In this document: positions 1 to 8,595 of the stretch, piece by piece
How positions within the stretch are numbered: the first letter of the stretch is position 1
Layout: the number at the start of each line of letters is the position of its first letter
Origin: UBA9732 sp045116915
GTDB taxonomy: Bacteria > Spirochaetota > Spirochaetia > Sphaerochaetales > Sphaerochaetaceae
DNA length: 64,000 bases
Direction: 5' to 3'
NCBI GenBank assembly: GCA_045116915.1
Contig: JBGUMQ010000017.1
Coordinates: 1 to 64,000, forward strand
The notes under the pieces: generated by a model
Database searches by the model: none
The model's input: the letters and a program-made list of their open reading frames with translations, nothing else
What the model was told of the DNA's origin: nothing
Translations under genes and position numbers: made by a program

Positions 1-1311
1 TACTATATATTACAAAGAATTATTTATGTTTTTAACGGCAGTCTGAAGGGGTATCTTAAACCCCTTCAACTCCTGCGAAACTTGAGTCAGATAATACTTG
101 GAGTCGGAACCCGAAGCACAATGGATCTCGATTTCAAGTATTCGGATACACTCATGACTGATGATGAATTGCTACAGGAAGTCAGTGAAATATGCAAGCT
201 TGACGGAGAAAGCAACATTACGTTTTCATGCGTAGGAATCGAAGACATAAGGGAAGAAATGAAATACAGCGGCAAGTCTTTGCGCATTGAGGCTCGCTTC
301 TTCAATATCCGGAAACGTTTCTCCATAGATATTGCGACAGGAGATACGGTCACTCCGAAGCCGATAGAATATACTTTCCTCAATCCATTCAGGGATGAGT
401 GTTTTGAGATCATGGCATATTCCGTAGAATCGGTCATTGCCGAGAAATTCGAGACGTTGATTTCAAAGGGCGTCAACAATTCCAGATCAAAGGACTTGTT
501 GGATCTGTATCTGCTTCAGAAGCATGGATATGACAAGACGCTCCTGAATAGTGCCATGATCAATACTTTTTTCATACGTGGTACATCTTTGGATAGAAGT
601 GATGTAGAAGCATCCTTGGAAAGAGTTTTCTCGTTCTTCAGAATCAGGGAGTTGTATGAAAACTACTCCAGGAAGAACAGATTCGCATCCGGAATCAGCT
701 TCGAAATGTGCAAGGAAGCAGTTTGGACAATCTTCTCAGACATAATCTATCACGAACCAATCTCCCTGAATGACTATGGAGTCGAACTACATCTGGTAAG
801 GCATGGAGACGACGAGAAAGGGAAACTCGGAGGCTGGTCGGATAACCATTTGACTGAGAACGGAAGAAAGCAGATCCGGGACTTGGTTTCCAGTTTGGAT
901 GACGACTATGACGTCCTTATATCCAGTGACCTTGCAAGAGCCAGGGAATCCGCCATGATTATCGGAGAGGCACTAAGGAAAGACTTCACTTTCGATGAAG
1001 GATTCAGGGAAACAAACAACGGGGATTTGAAGAATCTCACCATTTCGGAATTTGAAGAACGATATCCCGGTCTATACTTTTCTTCTCTGCGGATGGATGA
1101 GTGCTATCCGGGCGGAGAATCTCCGGCATCATTCCGTGATCGTGTGGAAAAGACCTTCACCAAACTTTTGGAGGAAAACAGAAACAAGAAAATACTTCTT
1201 GTGACGCATGGAGGTGTAATAACTGTGATTCTTTGTTTGATTCACGGACTTGAATTCTCAAATCTACTGAAGATCACTCCTCCAACAGGGTCAATAATTC
1301 TAATCAAGTAA
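1..1311 (+). CDS. AbiEii-like nucleotidyltransferase fused to histidine phosphatase, 5' end outside window
   Basis: The frame is open from base 1 without a stop, so the true start probably lies to the left; a TTG at 82 is the first usable start inside. About 436 residues are visible. The first ~240 resemble the AbiEii/type IV TA nucleotidyltransferase family: GTRSTMDLDF is the nucleotide-binding region, followed by the SVESVIAEKFETL and SRSKDLLDLY segments typical of the family. From about residue 258 a histidine phosphatase (phosphoglycerate mutase-like) domain follows, with LVRHG (nucleophile His), SSDLARARESA and VTHGG (second His). The gene is clearly AT-richer than its neighbours, suggesting transfer. 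No AbiEi-type antitoxin is visible on the right; it could lie outside the window. The fusion is seen directly; what it modifies is unknown. Confidence 0.75.
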   Translation, partial: YYILQRIIYVFNGSLKGYLKPLQLLRNLSQIILGVGTRSTMDLDFKYSDTLMTDDELLQEVSEICKLDGESNITFSCVGIEDIREEMKYSGKSLRIEARFFNIRKRFSIDIATGDTVTPKPIEYTFLNPFRDECFEIMAYSVESVIAEKFETLISKGVNNSRSKDLLDLYLLQKHGYDKTLLNSAMINTFFIRGTSLDRSDVEASLERVFSFFRIRELYENYSRKNRFASGISFEMCKEAVWTIFSDIIYHEPISLNDYGVELHLVRHGDDEKGKLGGWSDNHLTENGRKQIRDLVSSLDDDYDVLISSDLARARESAMIIGEALRKDFTFDEGFRETNNGDLKNLTISEFEERYPGLYFSSLRMDECYPGGESPASFRDRVEKTFTKLLEENRNKKILLVTHGGVITVILCLIHGLEFSNLLKITPPTGSIILIK

Positions 1312-1356
1312 TACATCCATTGAAGAGAACCTGGACTGTAATCTGTCAGCCAACTC

Positions 1357-2571
1357 TTAGGAAAGCAACGCCAGGAAGGCGTTGCGGTCCAGGGGCTGTT
1401 CGGGAGTGCCGTCGGAGAATTGGCCGGTGAGGTTGGCCTCAAGACTCTCGATGCAGGTTTCGATGTCGGCTTCCTTCGTGGAGACGGTGCAGGATCCAAG
1501 GTCGATGAAACCGGTGATTCCCTTGTTGTCCGCCAGGATGTTGGGAAGGCAGAAATCGCCGTGGGAGAGAACCGAATCGGATGGTGCATCACCTCTGAAC
1601 GGGCAGTCCGATATGTACACCGACCACAGCATCTTAAGTGCGGCGGCGCAACTCTTCATCAGGCGGTTGCGGTTGTGGAGGATCAGAGGGTCGCAGAGCA
1701 TCCTGCCTTTGACCTTTGACATCAGTAAGTACGACTTACCATCCTTCTCCTCATGGTACAGCACATCGGGCACAGGGAGTCTGCCCTTCAACCAGAGCAT
1801 GGCCTCAAGTTCCCTCTCCGCTTCAGCCCCAATGGTCTGGATCTTGAGCACGCTGTCGCTGAAGAAAAGTATCTTCGAATCGGAACATCCGATGCCCTGC
1901 TTGTCCATTCTGTCGAACAGGTCAGGCCTGAACTTGATAGTCTCAATGATGGCCTGTCTTTGTCTCCAGCGTGAGATTCCACTTCTGTCTCCGGAAAGCA
2001 GGATATCGGGGACCTTTTGGCCGCCGAATTCATAAGGATGGGTGTAATGGGGATATTCCAGCAGTCCGGTCTCGAAACTCTCGTCGTCGGCAGAGCCTTG
2101 GCGAAGGCTTCCGTCAAGGAGGCGCACCACGCTGTCGCACACGGCCATGGCCGCTATCTCGCCTCCCGTGAGGATGTAGTCGCCAAGAGAGATCTCCTCA
2201 TCCACGTAGCCGGAGATCCTGGCATCGAACCCTTCGTAGTGGCCGCAGACAAGGATCAGATGGTCCAAGGCGGAGAACTCGCGGGCCGTCTTCTGGTTGT
2301 AGGGTCTGCCCTTGGGCGAGAGGAGCACGACATGGGAATCCTGTGTACGCACCGAGGCTATCGCCTTCGACACGGTATCCACTCTCAGGACCATGCCCGG
2401 GCCTCCTCCATACGGGGAGTCGTCCACGGCTCTGAACGAGCCTTCAGCGTAATCCCTGATGTCGGTGAACCTGATGTCCAGGCGGCCCGATCCGACCGCC
2501 CTGGCGATCACCGGTGTCTGCCTGAAACTTTCGAATGTCTCAGGGAAGATGGAGAGAACCGTGATCCTCAC
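1357..2571 (-). CDS. trmD: tRNA (guanine37-N1)-methyltransferase TrmD fused to APH-like phosphotransferase
   Basis: A 404-residue protein with a GTG start at 2571 that overlaps the hypA stop (GTGA), preceded by an AAGGGGAG ribosome site. Residues ~1-228 are a complete TrmD: VLSIFPETF at the N-terminus, DDSPYGGGPGMV, VCGHYEGFDAR and ISLGDYILTGGE, the trefoil-knot SAM-binding motifs. TrmD makes m1G37 in tRNA to prevent frameshifting. Without a stop the frame continues into ~175 residues like aminoglycoside 3'-phosphotransferases: LPVPDVL, SYLLMSKVKG, LSHGDFCLPNIL (HGDxxxxN catalytic loop) and GFIDLG (metal-binding Asp). The N-lobe looks short and lacks an obvious glycine-rich loop. TrmD normally sits with rpsP, rimM and rplS; here it ends a hyp operon. 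The substrate of the kinase-like part is unknown. Confidence 0.9.
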   Translation of the reverse strand: MRITVLSIFPETFESFRQTPVIARAVGSGRLDIRFTDIRDYAEGSFRAVDDSPYGGGPGMVLRVDTVSKAIASVRTQDSHVVLLSPKGRPYNQKTAREFSALDHLILVCGHYEGFDARISGYVDEEISLGDYILTGGEIAAMAVCDSVVRLLDGSLRQGSADDESFETGLLEYPHYTHPYEFGGQKVPDILLSGDRSGISRWRQRQAIIETIKFRPDLFDRMDKQGIGCSDSKILFFSDSVLKIQTIGAEAERELEAMLWLKGRLPVPDVLYHEEKDGKSYLLMSKVKGRMLCDPLILHNRNRLMKSCAAALKMLWSVYISDCPFRGDAPSDSVLSHGDFCLPNILADNKGITGFIDLGSCTVSTKEADIETCIESLEANLTGQFSDGTPEQPLDRNAFLALLS

Positions 2572-2936
2572 TGCTTCTCCCCTTCCGACGTATCCACGAC
2601 CTCGATCTCCTTGATCATGAACTCGTTGCCCTGGACAAGATAGGTGTTGCCTCCGCCGCAGTACGGGCATGTCTTCCCGTACTGAACGGTGGGATACTCC
2701 TTCTTGCAATCCTCGCAGAAGGTGACGGCATCGATCCTCTCGATCTTGAGCTTGCAGTCCTTCAGGACGGTCTCCTTCTTCACCGCCCAGTTCCAGCAGT
2801 CCTCGAACAGATGCGGTATGACGGTGGAGACCTCGCCGAGCTGGATGGTCACGCTGTTGACGCGGCCCACCCTGTTCTCTTCGGCGATCGAGTTTATCTC
2901 CCTGATGCAGTGGAAGACCACTCCCAGTTCATGCAT
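2568..2936 (-). CDS. hypA: Hydrogenase/urease nickel incorporation protein HypA
   Basis: A 122-residue protein. The start is the ATG at 2936, chosen because MHEL with the nickel-binding His2 is invariant in HypA and because it overlaps the upstream stop (ATGA). The zinc ribbon is visible as FCEDC...CPYCGG. HypA binds nickel and hands it to the large subunit of NiFe hydrogenases (or urease) together with HypB. The C-terminal tail is slightly long. The gene lies between the flavin/FeS oxidoreductase and trmD in one tightly packed minus-strand operon. No hydrogenase structural gene is in the window, so the client enzyme must be elsewhere. Confidence 0.93.
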   Translation of the reverse strand: MHELGVVFHCIREINSIAEENRVGRVNSVTIQLGEVSTVIPHLFEDCWNWAVKKETVLKDCKLKIERIDAVTFCEDCKKEYPTVQYGKTCPYCGGGNTYLVQGNEFMIKEIEVVDTSEGEKQ

Positions 2937-5764
2937 CAGTCCTGGTCCTTCGGCTTGGTGAAGACGATCTTCGCCGCACGCTTGGCCATGTAGGGAAGCA
3001 GGGCTCCGAACTTCTTTTCGGCGATTGTCATCTTGCTGGCCTCGGGGTGGTCGCGGTGGAGCGTGATGGCGTCGAACTTGCACTTGGTGGTACAGATTCC
3101 GCAGCCGATGCACCTGTTCTGGTCCACCACCGTGGCGCCGCAGCCCAGGCATCTGGCCGTCTCCTTCCTGACCTGCTCCTCCGTCAGTGTGGCCTTGGAC
3201 TCGCTGAAGCCCTTGGGATCCACACCAGGAATCTCGCCCTCCTCCTGACGTCCGGCGGTGTCGTAGCTGTCAACCGTAATGTCGTCCTTGTCCAGCTCGA
3301 TGAACTGCCTGCGGTTCTTGCCGATCGTCATGTGCCCGTGCTGGACATACCTGTGCAGCGAGTCCGATGCCTCATGGCCCGCGGCTATGGCATCGATGGC
3401 GAACTTCGGGCCTGTGAACACATCGCCGCCGACGAAGATGTCGGGTTCCGCCGTCTGGTAGGTCAGCTTGTCGGCGACAGGACCGTTGCCGCGTCCGAAC
3501 TCGACCTTCGTGTCCTTGAGCAGGTCGCCCCACTGTATGGACTGTCCGATGGCGAAGATGACCTTGTCCGCGGGTATGACCATCGTCTGGTCCTCATCGT
3601 ACTGCGGTGAGAACCTGTGGTTCCCGTCGTAGACGCGCGTGCACTTCATGAATGCTATTCCGGTGACCTTCCCGTCCTTGGTCAGGACATTCTTCGGGCC
3701 CCAGCCGAAACGGATGTCGACGTTGTCTTCCCTGGCCTCAGCGACCTCGGCCTTGGTGGCGGGCATGATGTCCTCGGTCTCGAGGCAGAGCATGGTGACC
3801 TTGGCCGCACCGCTTCTGGAGCTGACCCTGGCGGCATCGATGGCGACGTTTCCGCCTCCGACGACAACCACCTCGCTGTTGCTCGGGAACCTGAATCCGC
3901 CGGTGTTGGCCGTCTTCAGGAACTCGACCGCGGTAGTCGTGCCTTCGGCATCCTCTCCCGGGATTCCCGGAAGGCGTCCGCCCTGGCATCCGATGGCGAT
4001 GTAGAAGGCCTTGTAGCCCTGGTCGCGCAGCTGCTGGATCGTGACGTCCTTTCCGACCTCGATTCCGGTCTTGATCTCCACGCCCATCTGCTTCATGACA
4101 TCGATCTCGGCGTCTATGATGTCCTTCTCGAGCTTGTACGAGGGGATTCCGTATGTGAGCATCCCGCCGGGGCGTTCGTTCTTCTCGAACACCGTGGGAT
4201 AGTAGCCCATCTGGGCCAGATAGAAGGCGCATGAGAGACCTGCGGGGCCTCCGCCGATTATGGCGATCTTCTCCTGCCATCTGCCGCGGTTGGATGCCAC
4301 GACGATCTCCGGCACGTAGCGGGTCTCGGCGTTCAGGTCCTGCTGGGCTATGAACTTCTTAACCGCGTCGATTGAGACGGCACGGTCGATCGTTCCCCTG
4401 GTGCAGGCGTCCTCGCACCTCTTGTTGCAGATGCGGCCGCAGACCGCAGGGAACGGGTTCTCCTTCTTGATCAGGGCAAGGGCGTCCCTGTATTCGCCTT
4501 GGGCGGCCTTCTTCAGGTATCCCTGGACCGCGATGTGCGCAGGACAAGCCGTCTTGCACGGGGATGTTCCGGTCTCGTGGCAGTTGATGCGGTTCTTGTC
4601 CCTGTAGTCCTCATCCCACTTGTCCTTGCCCCACTTGCGGGCATCGGGCAGGATCTGCTTGGGATACTTGACCTCCGAGCCGTCCTTCCTGCACAGCTTC
4701 TGGCCCAGTTTCAGGGCTCCGGCGGGACAGTACTCCACGCACTGTCCGCATGCGACGCATTTGGCCTTGTCCACATGGGCCCTGTAGGCGCTGGCGCTCA
4801 TGTTCGGCGTGTTGAACAGCTGGCTGGTCCTTAGGGCGTTGCAGATCTTCACGTTGCAGTTGCAGATGGCGAAGATCTTGTTCTCGCCGTCGATGTTGGT
4901 GATCTGGTGGACGAATCCGTTGTCCTCGGCACGTTTGAGGATCTCCATGGCCTGTTCGTAGGTGATGTCGTATCCGCGCCCGGTCTCACGGCAGTAGTCG
5001 GCCATGTCCCCGACTCCGATGCACCAGCCCTCGTAGTCGTCCGCACAGCCTTCGTCCAGCTTCTTGCGCCCGTACCTGCACGAGCAGATCGATGCCCCGA
5101 GGTGCCCCTCGTACTTCTTAAGCCAGTACGACAGATGCTCTATGTCCGCAGTCGTGTTCTCGAGGCTGATGGCCTTCTCGACCGGTATGACGTGCATTCC
5201 GATTCCGGCTCCTCCCGGTGGGACCATCGCCGTGATGTGCTCCAGAGGCAGGAACGTCATGCGCTCGAAGAACATCGCCAGCTCCGGATGCCTTTCCATC
5301 AGGGCCTTGTTCATGTTGGTGTACTCGGCGGAACCGGGAACGAACAGCGGAACCCAGTAGTTGCGGTCCTCCTTGTTGTACGTGGTTCCGGGCACGGGGC
5401 CGTCCTTGGTGTACTTGTCGCCGTAGTCGTACTCCAGCATGCCGATGACGGCCAGCTTCTGGATCAGGTCGTCGGCCTTCTCCCCCATTCCGGCGGATTC
5501 CGCCATCCTGAGCATCTCGGCATAAGGATACTTCTTCCTTGTCTTCATCCGGTTCAGAAGATCCAGGCATGCCTCGGACTCGTCCTTGGGGAACTCGTCC
5601 TCGAAGATGCATGCGAAGCCCCAGTACTCAGGATCCGTGGTCTTTATTCCCTTGACCTTGCCGGGAATCCTGTCGGTTACCCTCCTGACGAATTTCAGAA
5701 GCTTGGGGTTCGGGTTCTCATCGTGCATGTGCGCGGGCACATATTTCGTACTCATTTCCGGCAT
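2936..5764 (-). CDS. FeS-flavin NAD(P)-dependent oxidoreductase, GltD-like, with N- and C-terminal ferredoxin domains
   Basis: A 942-residue cytoplasmic protein. Residues ~1-320 form a region with a Cys-rich signature (SICSCRYGRKK ... WCIGVGD ... ICNCNVKIC), resembling a domain seen before ferredoxin modules in anaerobic redox proteins. A 4Fe-4S motif follows (CVACGQCVEYCP, ~335), then a GltD-type N-terminal FeS domain (CHETGTSPCKTACP ... CGRICNKRCEDACTRG, ~400-480), FAD and NAD(P) Rossmann motifs (IIGGGPAGLSCA ~510; VVVGGGNVAIDAA ~660), the FAD-closing IFVGGDVFTGP, and a C-terminal ferredoxin (CLGCG, CIGCGICTTKC). This implies hydride transfer between NAD(P)H and a low-potential carrier. It sits between hypB (1 nt gap) and hypA (ATGA overlap), which suggests a link to a nickel enzyme. 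The exact reaction is not recognised. Confidence 0.85.
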   Translation of the reverse strand: MPEMSTKYVPAHMHDENPNPKLLKFVRRVTDRIPGKVKGIKTTDPEYWGFACIFEDEFPKDESEACLDLLNRMKTRKKYPYAEMLRMAESAGMGEKADDLIQKLAVIGMLEYDYGDKYTKDGPVPGTTYNKEDRNYWVPLFVPGSAEYTNMNKALMERHPELAMFFERMTFLPLEHITAMVPPGGAGIGMHVIPVEKAISLENTTADIEHLSYWLKKYEGHLGASICSCRYGRKKLDEGCADDYEGWCIGVGDMADYCRETGRGYDITYEQAMEILKRAEDNGFVHQITNIDGENKIFAICNCNVKICNALRTSQLFNTPNMSASAYRAHVDKAKCVACGQCVEYCPAGALKLGQKLCRKDGSEVKYPKQILPDARKWGKDKWDEDYRDKNRINCHETGTSPCKTACPAHIAVQGYLKKAAQGEYRDALALIKKENPFPAVCGRICNKRCEDACTRGTIDRAVSIDAVKKFIAQQDLNAETRYVPEIVVASNRGRWQEKIAIIGGGPAGLSCAFYLAQMGYYPTVFEKNERPGGMLTYGIPSYKLEKDIIDAEIDVMKQMGVEIKTGIEVGKDVTIQQLRDQGYKAFYIAIGCQGGRLPGIPGEDAEGTTTAVEFLKTANTGGFRFPSNSEVVVVGGGNVAIDAARVSSRSGAAKVTMLCLETEDIMPATKAEVAEAREDNVDIRFGWGPKNVLTKDGKVTGIAFMKCTRVYDGNHRFSPQYDEDQTMVIPADKVIFAIGQSIQWGDLLKDTKVEFGRGNGPVADKLTYQTAEPDIFVGGDVFTGPKFAIDAIAAGHEASDSLHRYVQHGHMTIGKNRRQFIELDKDDITVDSYDTAGRQEEGEIPGVDPKGFSESKATLTEEQVRKETARCLGCGATVVDQNRCIGCGICTTKCKFDAITLHRDHPEASKMTIAEKKFGALLPYMAKRAAKIVFTKPKDQD

Positions 5765-5765
5765 G

Positions 5766-6443
5766 TCAGTTCTTCTCCTTCCATTCTTTCACGCTCCTCT
5801 CCAGCCAATCGGCGAAGAGGTCGGTTCCTTCTCCCGTCCTGGCGCAGATGGGGATCACCTCCGCCTTGGGATTCCTCATGTGTATGTACTTCCTGCAAAG
5901 TTCCATATCGAAATCGAAATAGGGCAAAACATCGATCTTGTTGATCAGAACAAGGTCGCAGATCGAGAACATCAACGGATATTTCAGGGGCTTGTCGTGT
6001 CCTTCGGGCACCGAAAGTATCATGCAGTTCCTGCTGGCCCCCGTGTCGAACTCCGCCGGACAGACGAGGTTCCCCACGTTCTCCAGTATGGCAAGGTCCA
6101 CATCCTCCAGCTCCAGGTTGTCCAGTCCCTGCCTTGTCATCTCCGCATCCAGGTGGCACATGCCGCCCGTATGGAGCTGGATGGACCTGACGCCGGTGGC
6201 CTCCAGTATCTTCCTTGCATCCACATCCGAATCGATGTCGGCTTCCATGACGGCTATCCTGAGCCTGTCCTTCAGCGCGTTTATCGTCTTTATCAGCGTG
6301 GTGGTCTTGCCGCTTCCGGGAGAGGACATGAGGTTCAGGAGGAATACTCCCTTCGCCTTCAGCTCTGCACGCAGGTTGTCCGCATCCCTGTCGTTGCTCT
6401 CGAAGATGCTCTTCTTGATTTCTATCACCCTTACTTCGTCCAT
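5766..6443 (-). CDS. hypB: Hydrogenase nickel incorporation GTPase HypB
   Basis: A 225-residue SIMIBI-class GTPase; ATG at 6443 with GGAG 7 nt upstream. The P-loop is LLNLMSSPGSGKTTTL, the switch region contains MEADIDSDVDA and HTGGMCHLD, and ENVGNLVCPAEF carries the conserved metal-binding Cys; NKIDVL is the guanine-specificity motif. It lacks the N-terminal CxxCGC nickel site and any His-rich stretch found in some homologues, so it is the minimal form. HypB hydrolyses GTP to drive nickel transfer with HypA into NiFe hydrogenase. It is separated from the upstream radical SAM gene by 44 nt and from the oxidoreductase by 1 nt. Confidence 0.94.
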   Translation of the reverse strand: MDEVRVIEIKKSIFESNDRDADNLRAELKAKGVFLLNLMSSPGSGKTTTLIKTINALKDRLRIAVMEADIDSDVDARKILEATGVRSIQLHTGGMCHLDAEMTRQGLDNLELEDVDLAILENVGNLVCPAEFDTGASRNCMILSVPEGHDKPLKYPLMFSICDLVLINKIDVLPYFDFDMELCRKYIHMRNPKAEVIPICARTGEGTDLFADWLERSVKEWKEKN

Positions 6444-6487
6444 GTGTACTCCGAAGTTACAAGTATAATGTATAGGTAGAGAAGTCT

Positions 6488-7468
6488 TCAACAGGAAAGG
6501 GGTGCCGCAATCCTGTTCTTGAGCCCGAGGAAATACGGAAGCGGGTCGGCGAAGCTCTCCGGGAACGGGCGGTCGCGCCTGAAATCCGGGATCCACAGGA
6601 TCTCGTTGTCGTCCATCTCCTGAACGAAACCGTCTATTCCAAGCCCATCGACCAGATCCAGCAGCATGTCGTACTCCGCACGCGTCATCTTCGGGAAGCC
6701 CGGGTCGTCCTCCGGCGGCACGAACTGCACCATCAGCGACAGCAGCGAGCAGTCCTTCAGGTTGTCGGCGTACCAGTGAAGGAAATCAACCGTGGCGTCC
6801 AGGCACCCCGGGAACACCAGATGTCTGACAAGGACACCCTTCAGGCCATGCTCCAGGTCCGTGACCGGATGCCTGCGCCTGAGGAACTTCATGACAGGCA
6901 CTATCGCGCGGGCATACGACTCAAGGCCGCAGAAGCGCGATGCCACAGTGCAGTCCAGCGTCTTGACGTCGATCAGATACAGGTCGATGTACGGATCCAG
7001 GATCCTCAGGGCCTCCACGCTCTCGTAGCCGGAGCTGTTCCACACTGCAGGGAGCGTCAGCCCGCGTGATCGTGCATCGGTCAGCGCGTTCACGATGGAG
7101 GGGATGTAGTGCGTCCCCGTCACCAGGTTTATCGATGCGGCCCCGAATGCCTGCAACTCCAGCATCATGTCTGCAAGCTCCTTTTCGGAGACGACGACAC
7201 CGTTCCAGCCGCGGCGGCTGATCTGGTAGTTCTGACAGTACCGGCACTGGAGCGGACAGCCGCAGAAGAAGATCATCCCGGATCCCTTCTTCCCTGTCAC
7301 CGGAGGTTCCTCACCCCTGTGCAGACCCGACCATGCGATCCGGATCGCGGATGTCTCGCCGCAGCGTCCGGTCATGCCGGAGAACCTGTCCACGCCGCAT
7401 GCGTTGGGACAGAGCCTGCAGTCCGAGTAGAGCTTGTCGATATCGAGCGGTCTTTCTTCTTCCATCAT
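6488..7468 (-). CDS. PflX-family radical SAM protein
   Basis: A 326-residue protein; the start is ATG at 7468, preceded by AAGGG. An N-terminal cysteine cluster (CRLCPNACGVDR ... GRCG) precedes the radical SAM motif CGCPLQCRYCQNY, with EPPVTGKKGSG just before it. This order is typical of the PflX group of homologues of pyruvate formate-lyase activases, whose physiological target is largely unknown. PLPYFLGL is near the C-terminus. It is the first gene of the hypB-hypA-trmD operon and diverges from the patatin gene. A role in cofactor maturation of a redox enzyme is possible but is inference only. Confidence 0.8.
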   Translation of the reverse strand: MMEEERPLDIDKLYSDCRLCPNACGVDRFSGMTGRCGETSAIRIAWSGLHRGEEPPVTGKKGSGMIFFCGCPLQCRYCQNYQISRRGWNGVVVSEKELADMMLELQAFGAASINLVTGTHYIPSIVNALTDARSRGLTLPAVWNSSGYESVEALRILDPYIDLYLIDVKTLDCTVASRFCGLESYARAIVPVMKFLRRRHPVTDLEHGLKGVLVRHLVFPGCLDATVDFLHWYADNLKDCSLLSLMVQFVPPEDDPGFPKMTRAEYDMLLDLVDGLGIDGFVQEMDDNEILWIPDFRRDRPFPESFADPLPYFLGLKNRIAAPLSC

Positions 7469-7505
7469 CTTGACCCTTGGGCACAAATATATCATTTTTA
7501 GTGGC

Positions 7506-8588
7506 GTGAGCATATCGGCATTCTTCAGAAGAATTTTCAGAAAAAACACACCTCAGGAAGACCAGGTCCCAGTCACACAGCCTGCACCCGAGCCTGTCCG
7601 GCCGGAGGAGCGTTTCATCCTCTGCGTGGACGGCGGCGGCATGCGCGGTATTGTACCGGTAGTCTATCTGCAGCATCTTGAGGCAAAAATCAGAAGCAAC
7701 GGTGGAAACGGAGACATCGCACGCTATTTCGACTTCATCGCCGGCACATCCACCGGAGGTCTGATAAGCCTTGCGCTCACATGCGAATCCTCGCTTGCCC
7801 ACATCGATGCCTGCGGCTCAGACCAGATCGATCTGGACAGACTCCTGGATGCCTACATGTCGCTCGGAGGCCAGATATTCCAGGCCCAGAGCTCGCTGTT
7901 CGGACTCAGGCACATGGTCTCGGACAAATACAACTCGAACAACATCCAGGAGCTCTGCCAGAGATGGTTCGGAGCCAACACCATGGGCAACGCCAAGGTG
8001 CCGACACTGATCATGGCCTACGACGTTACAGCCGGCAATACCCAGATGATCAGGAGCTACGGAAACGAGTCGTCGTTCCCGGCCTGGGTGGCCGCCCGTG
8101 CGACCAGCGCCGCCCCCACGTTCTTCTCACCCTGCGAGTACGATGGCAAGCTCCTGGTGGACGGAGGCGTCGTGGCCAACAACCCGGCCCTGTTCGCCTA
8201 TTTCGAGGCCAAGCGGCTCTATCCGCATTGCACCAGGTTCCACATCCTGTCGTTGAGTACGGCCGGCACGCACCACACCATGCAGAAGGAGGAGACGAAG
8301 GGCCTCATGAACTGGGCCGACCACATCTCCCCGCTTTTCTCGACGGCGCAGAAGAGGACCACCGACTACGTGCTTGCCAACGAGGCCGATGCCGACTACG
8401 TCAGGATCGACGAGCAGTTCTCCACCCCGGTGAAGATGGACGAGACGAACATGACGGTGCTGCGGTCGATGCGCTCGGAGGCCGAGTCGTGGGCGATGAT
8501 GCACGACACGGAGCTGGACGTCTTCGCCAGAATGCTTGTGGAGAACATGGAGTACAGGAAGAATGCATCCGAAACAGGAAGAACTTGA
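7506..8588 (+). CDS. Patatin-like phospholipase
   Basis: About 360 residues from GTG at 7506, the only in-frame start upstream of the domain; no clear ribosome site. The patatin signature is complete: oxyanion loop DGGGMRG, nucleophile elbow GTSTGG (Ser), and the dyad Asp in DGGVVANNPA. Such enzymes hydrolyse acyl esters of lipids. There is no signal peptide; the N-terminal AFFRRIFRK is basic and might associate with membrane. A second small gene starts next to or within its 3' end, suggesting translational coupling. No nucleotide cyclase or other CBASS gene is adjacent, so a CapV role is not supported. The promoter region is the ~37 nt shared with the divergent PflX-like gene. Confidence 0.85.
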   Translation: MSISAFFRRIFRKNTPQEDQVPVTQPAPEPVRPEERFILCVDGGGMRGIVPVVYLQHLEAKIRSNGGNGDIARYFDFIAGTSTGGLISLALTCESSLAHIDACGSDQIDLDRLLDAYMSLGGQIFQAQSSLFGLRHMVSDKYNSNNIQELCQRWFGANTMGNAKVPTLIMAYDVTAGNTQMIRSYGNESSFPAWVAARATSAAPTFFSPCEYDGKLLVDGGVVANNPALFAYFEAKRLYPHCTRFHILSLSTAGTHHTMQKEETKGLMNWADHISPLFSTAQKRTTDYVLANEADADYVRIDEQFSTPVKMDETNMTVLRSMRSEAESWAMMHDTELDVFARMLVENMEYRKNASETGRT

Positions 8589-8595
8589 GGCCAAG

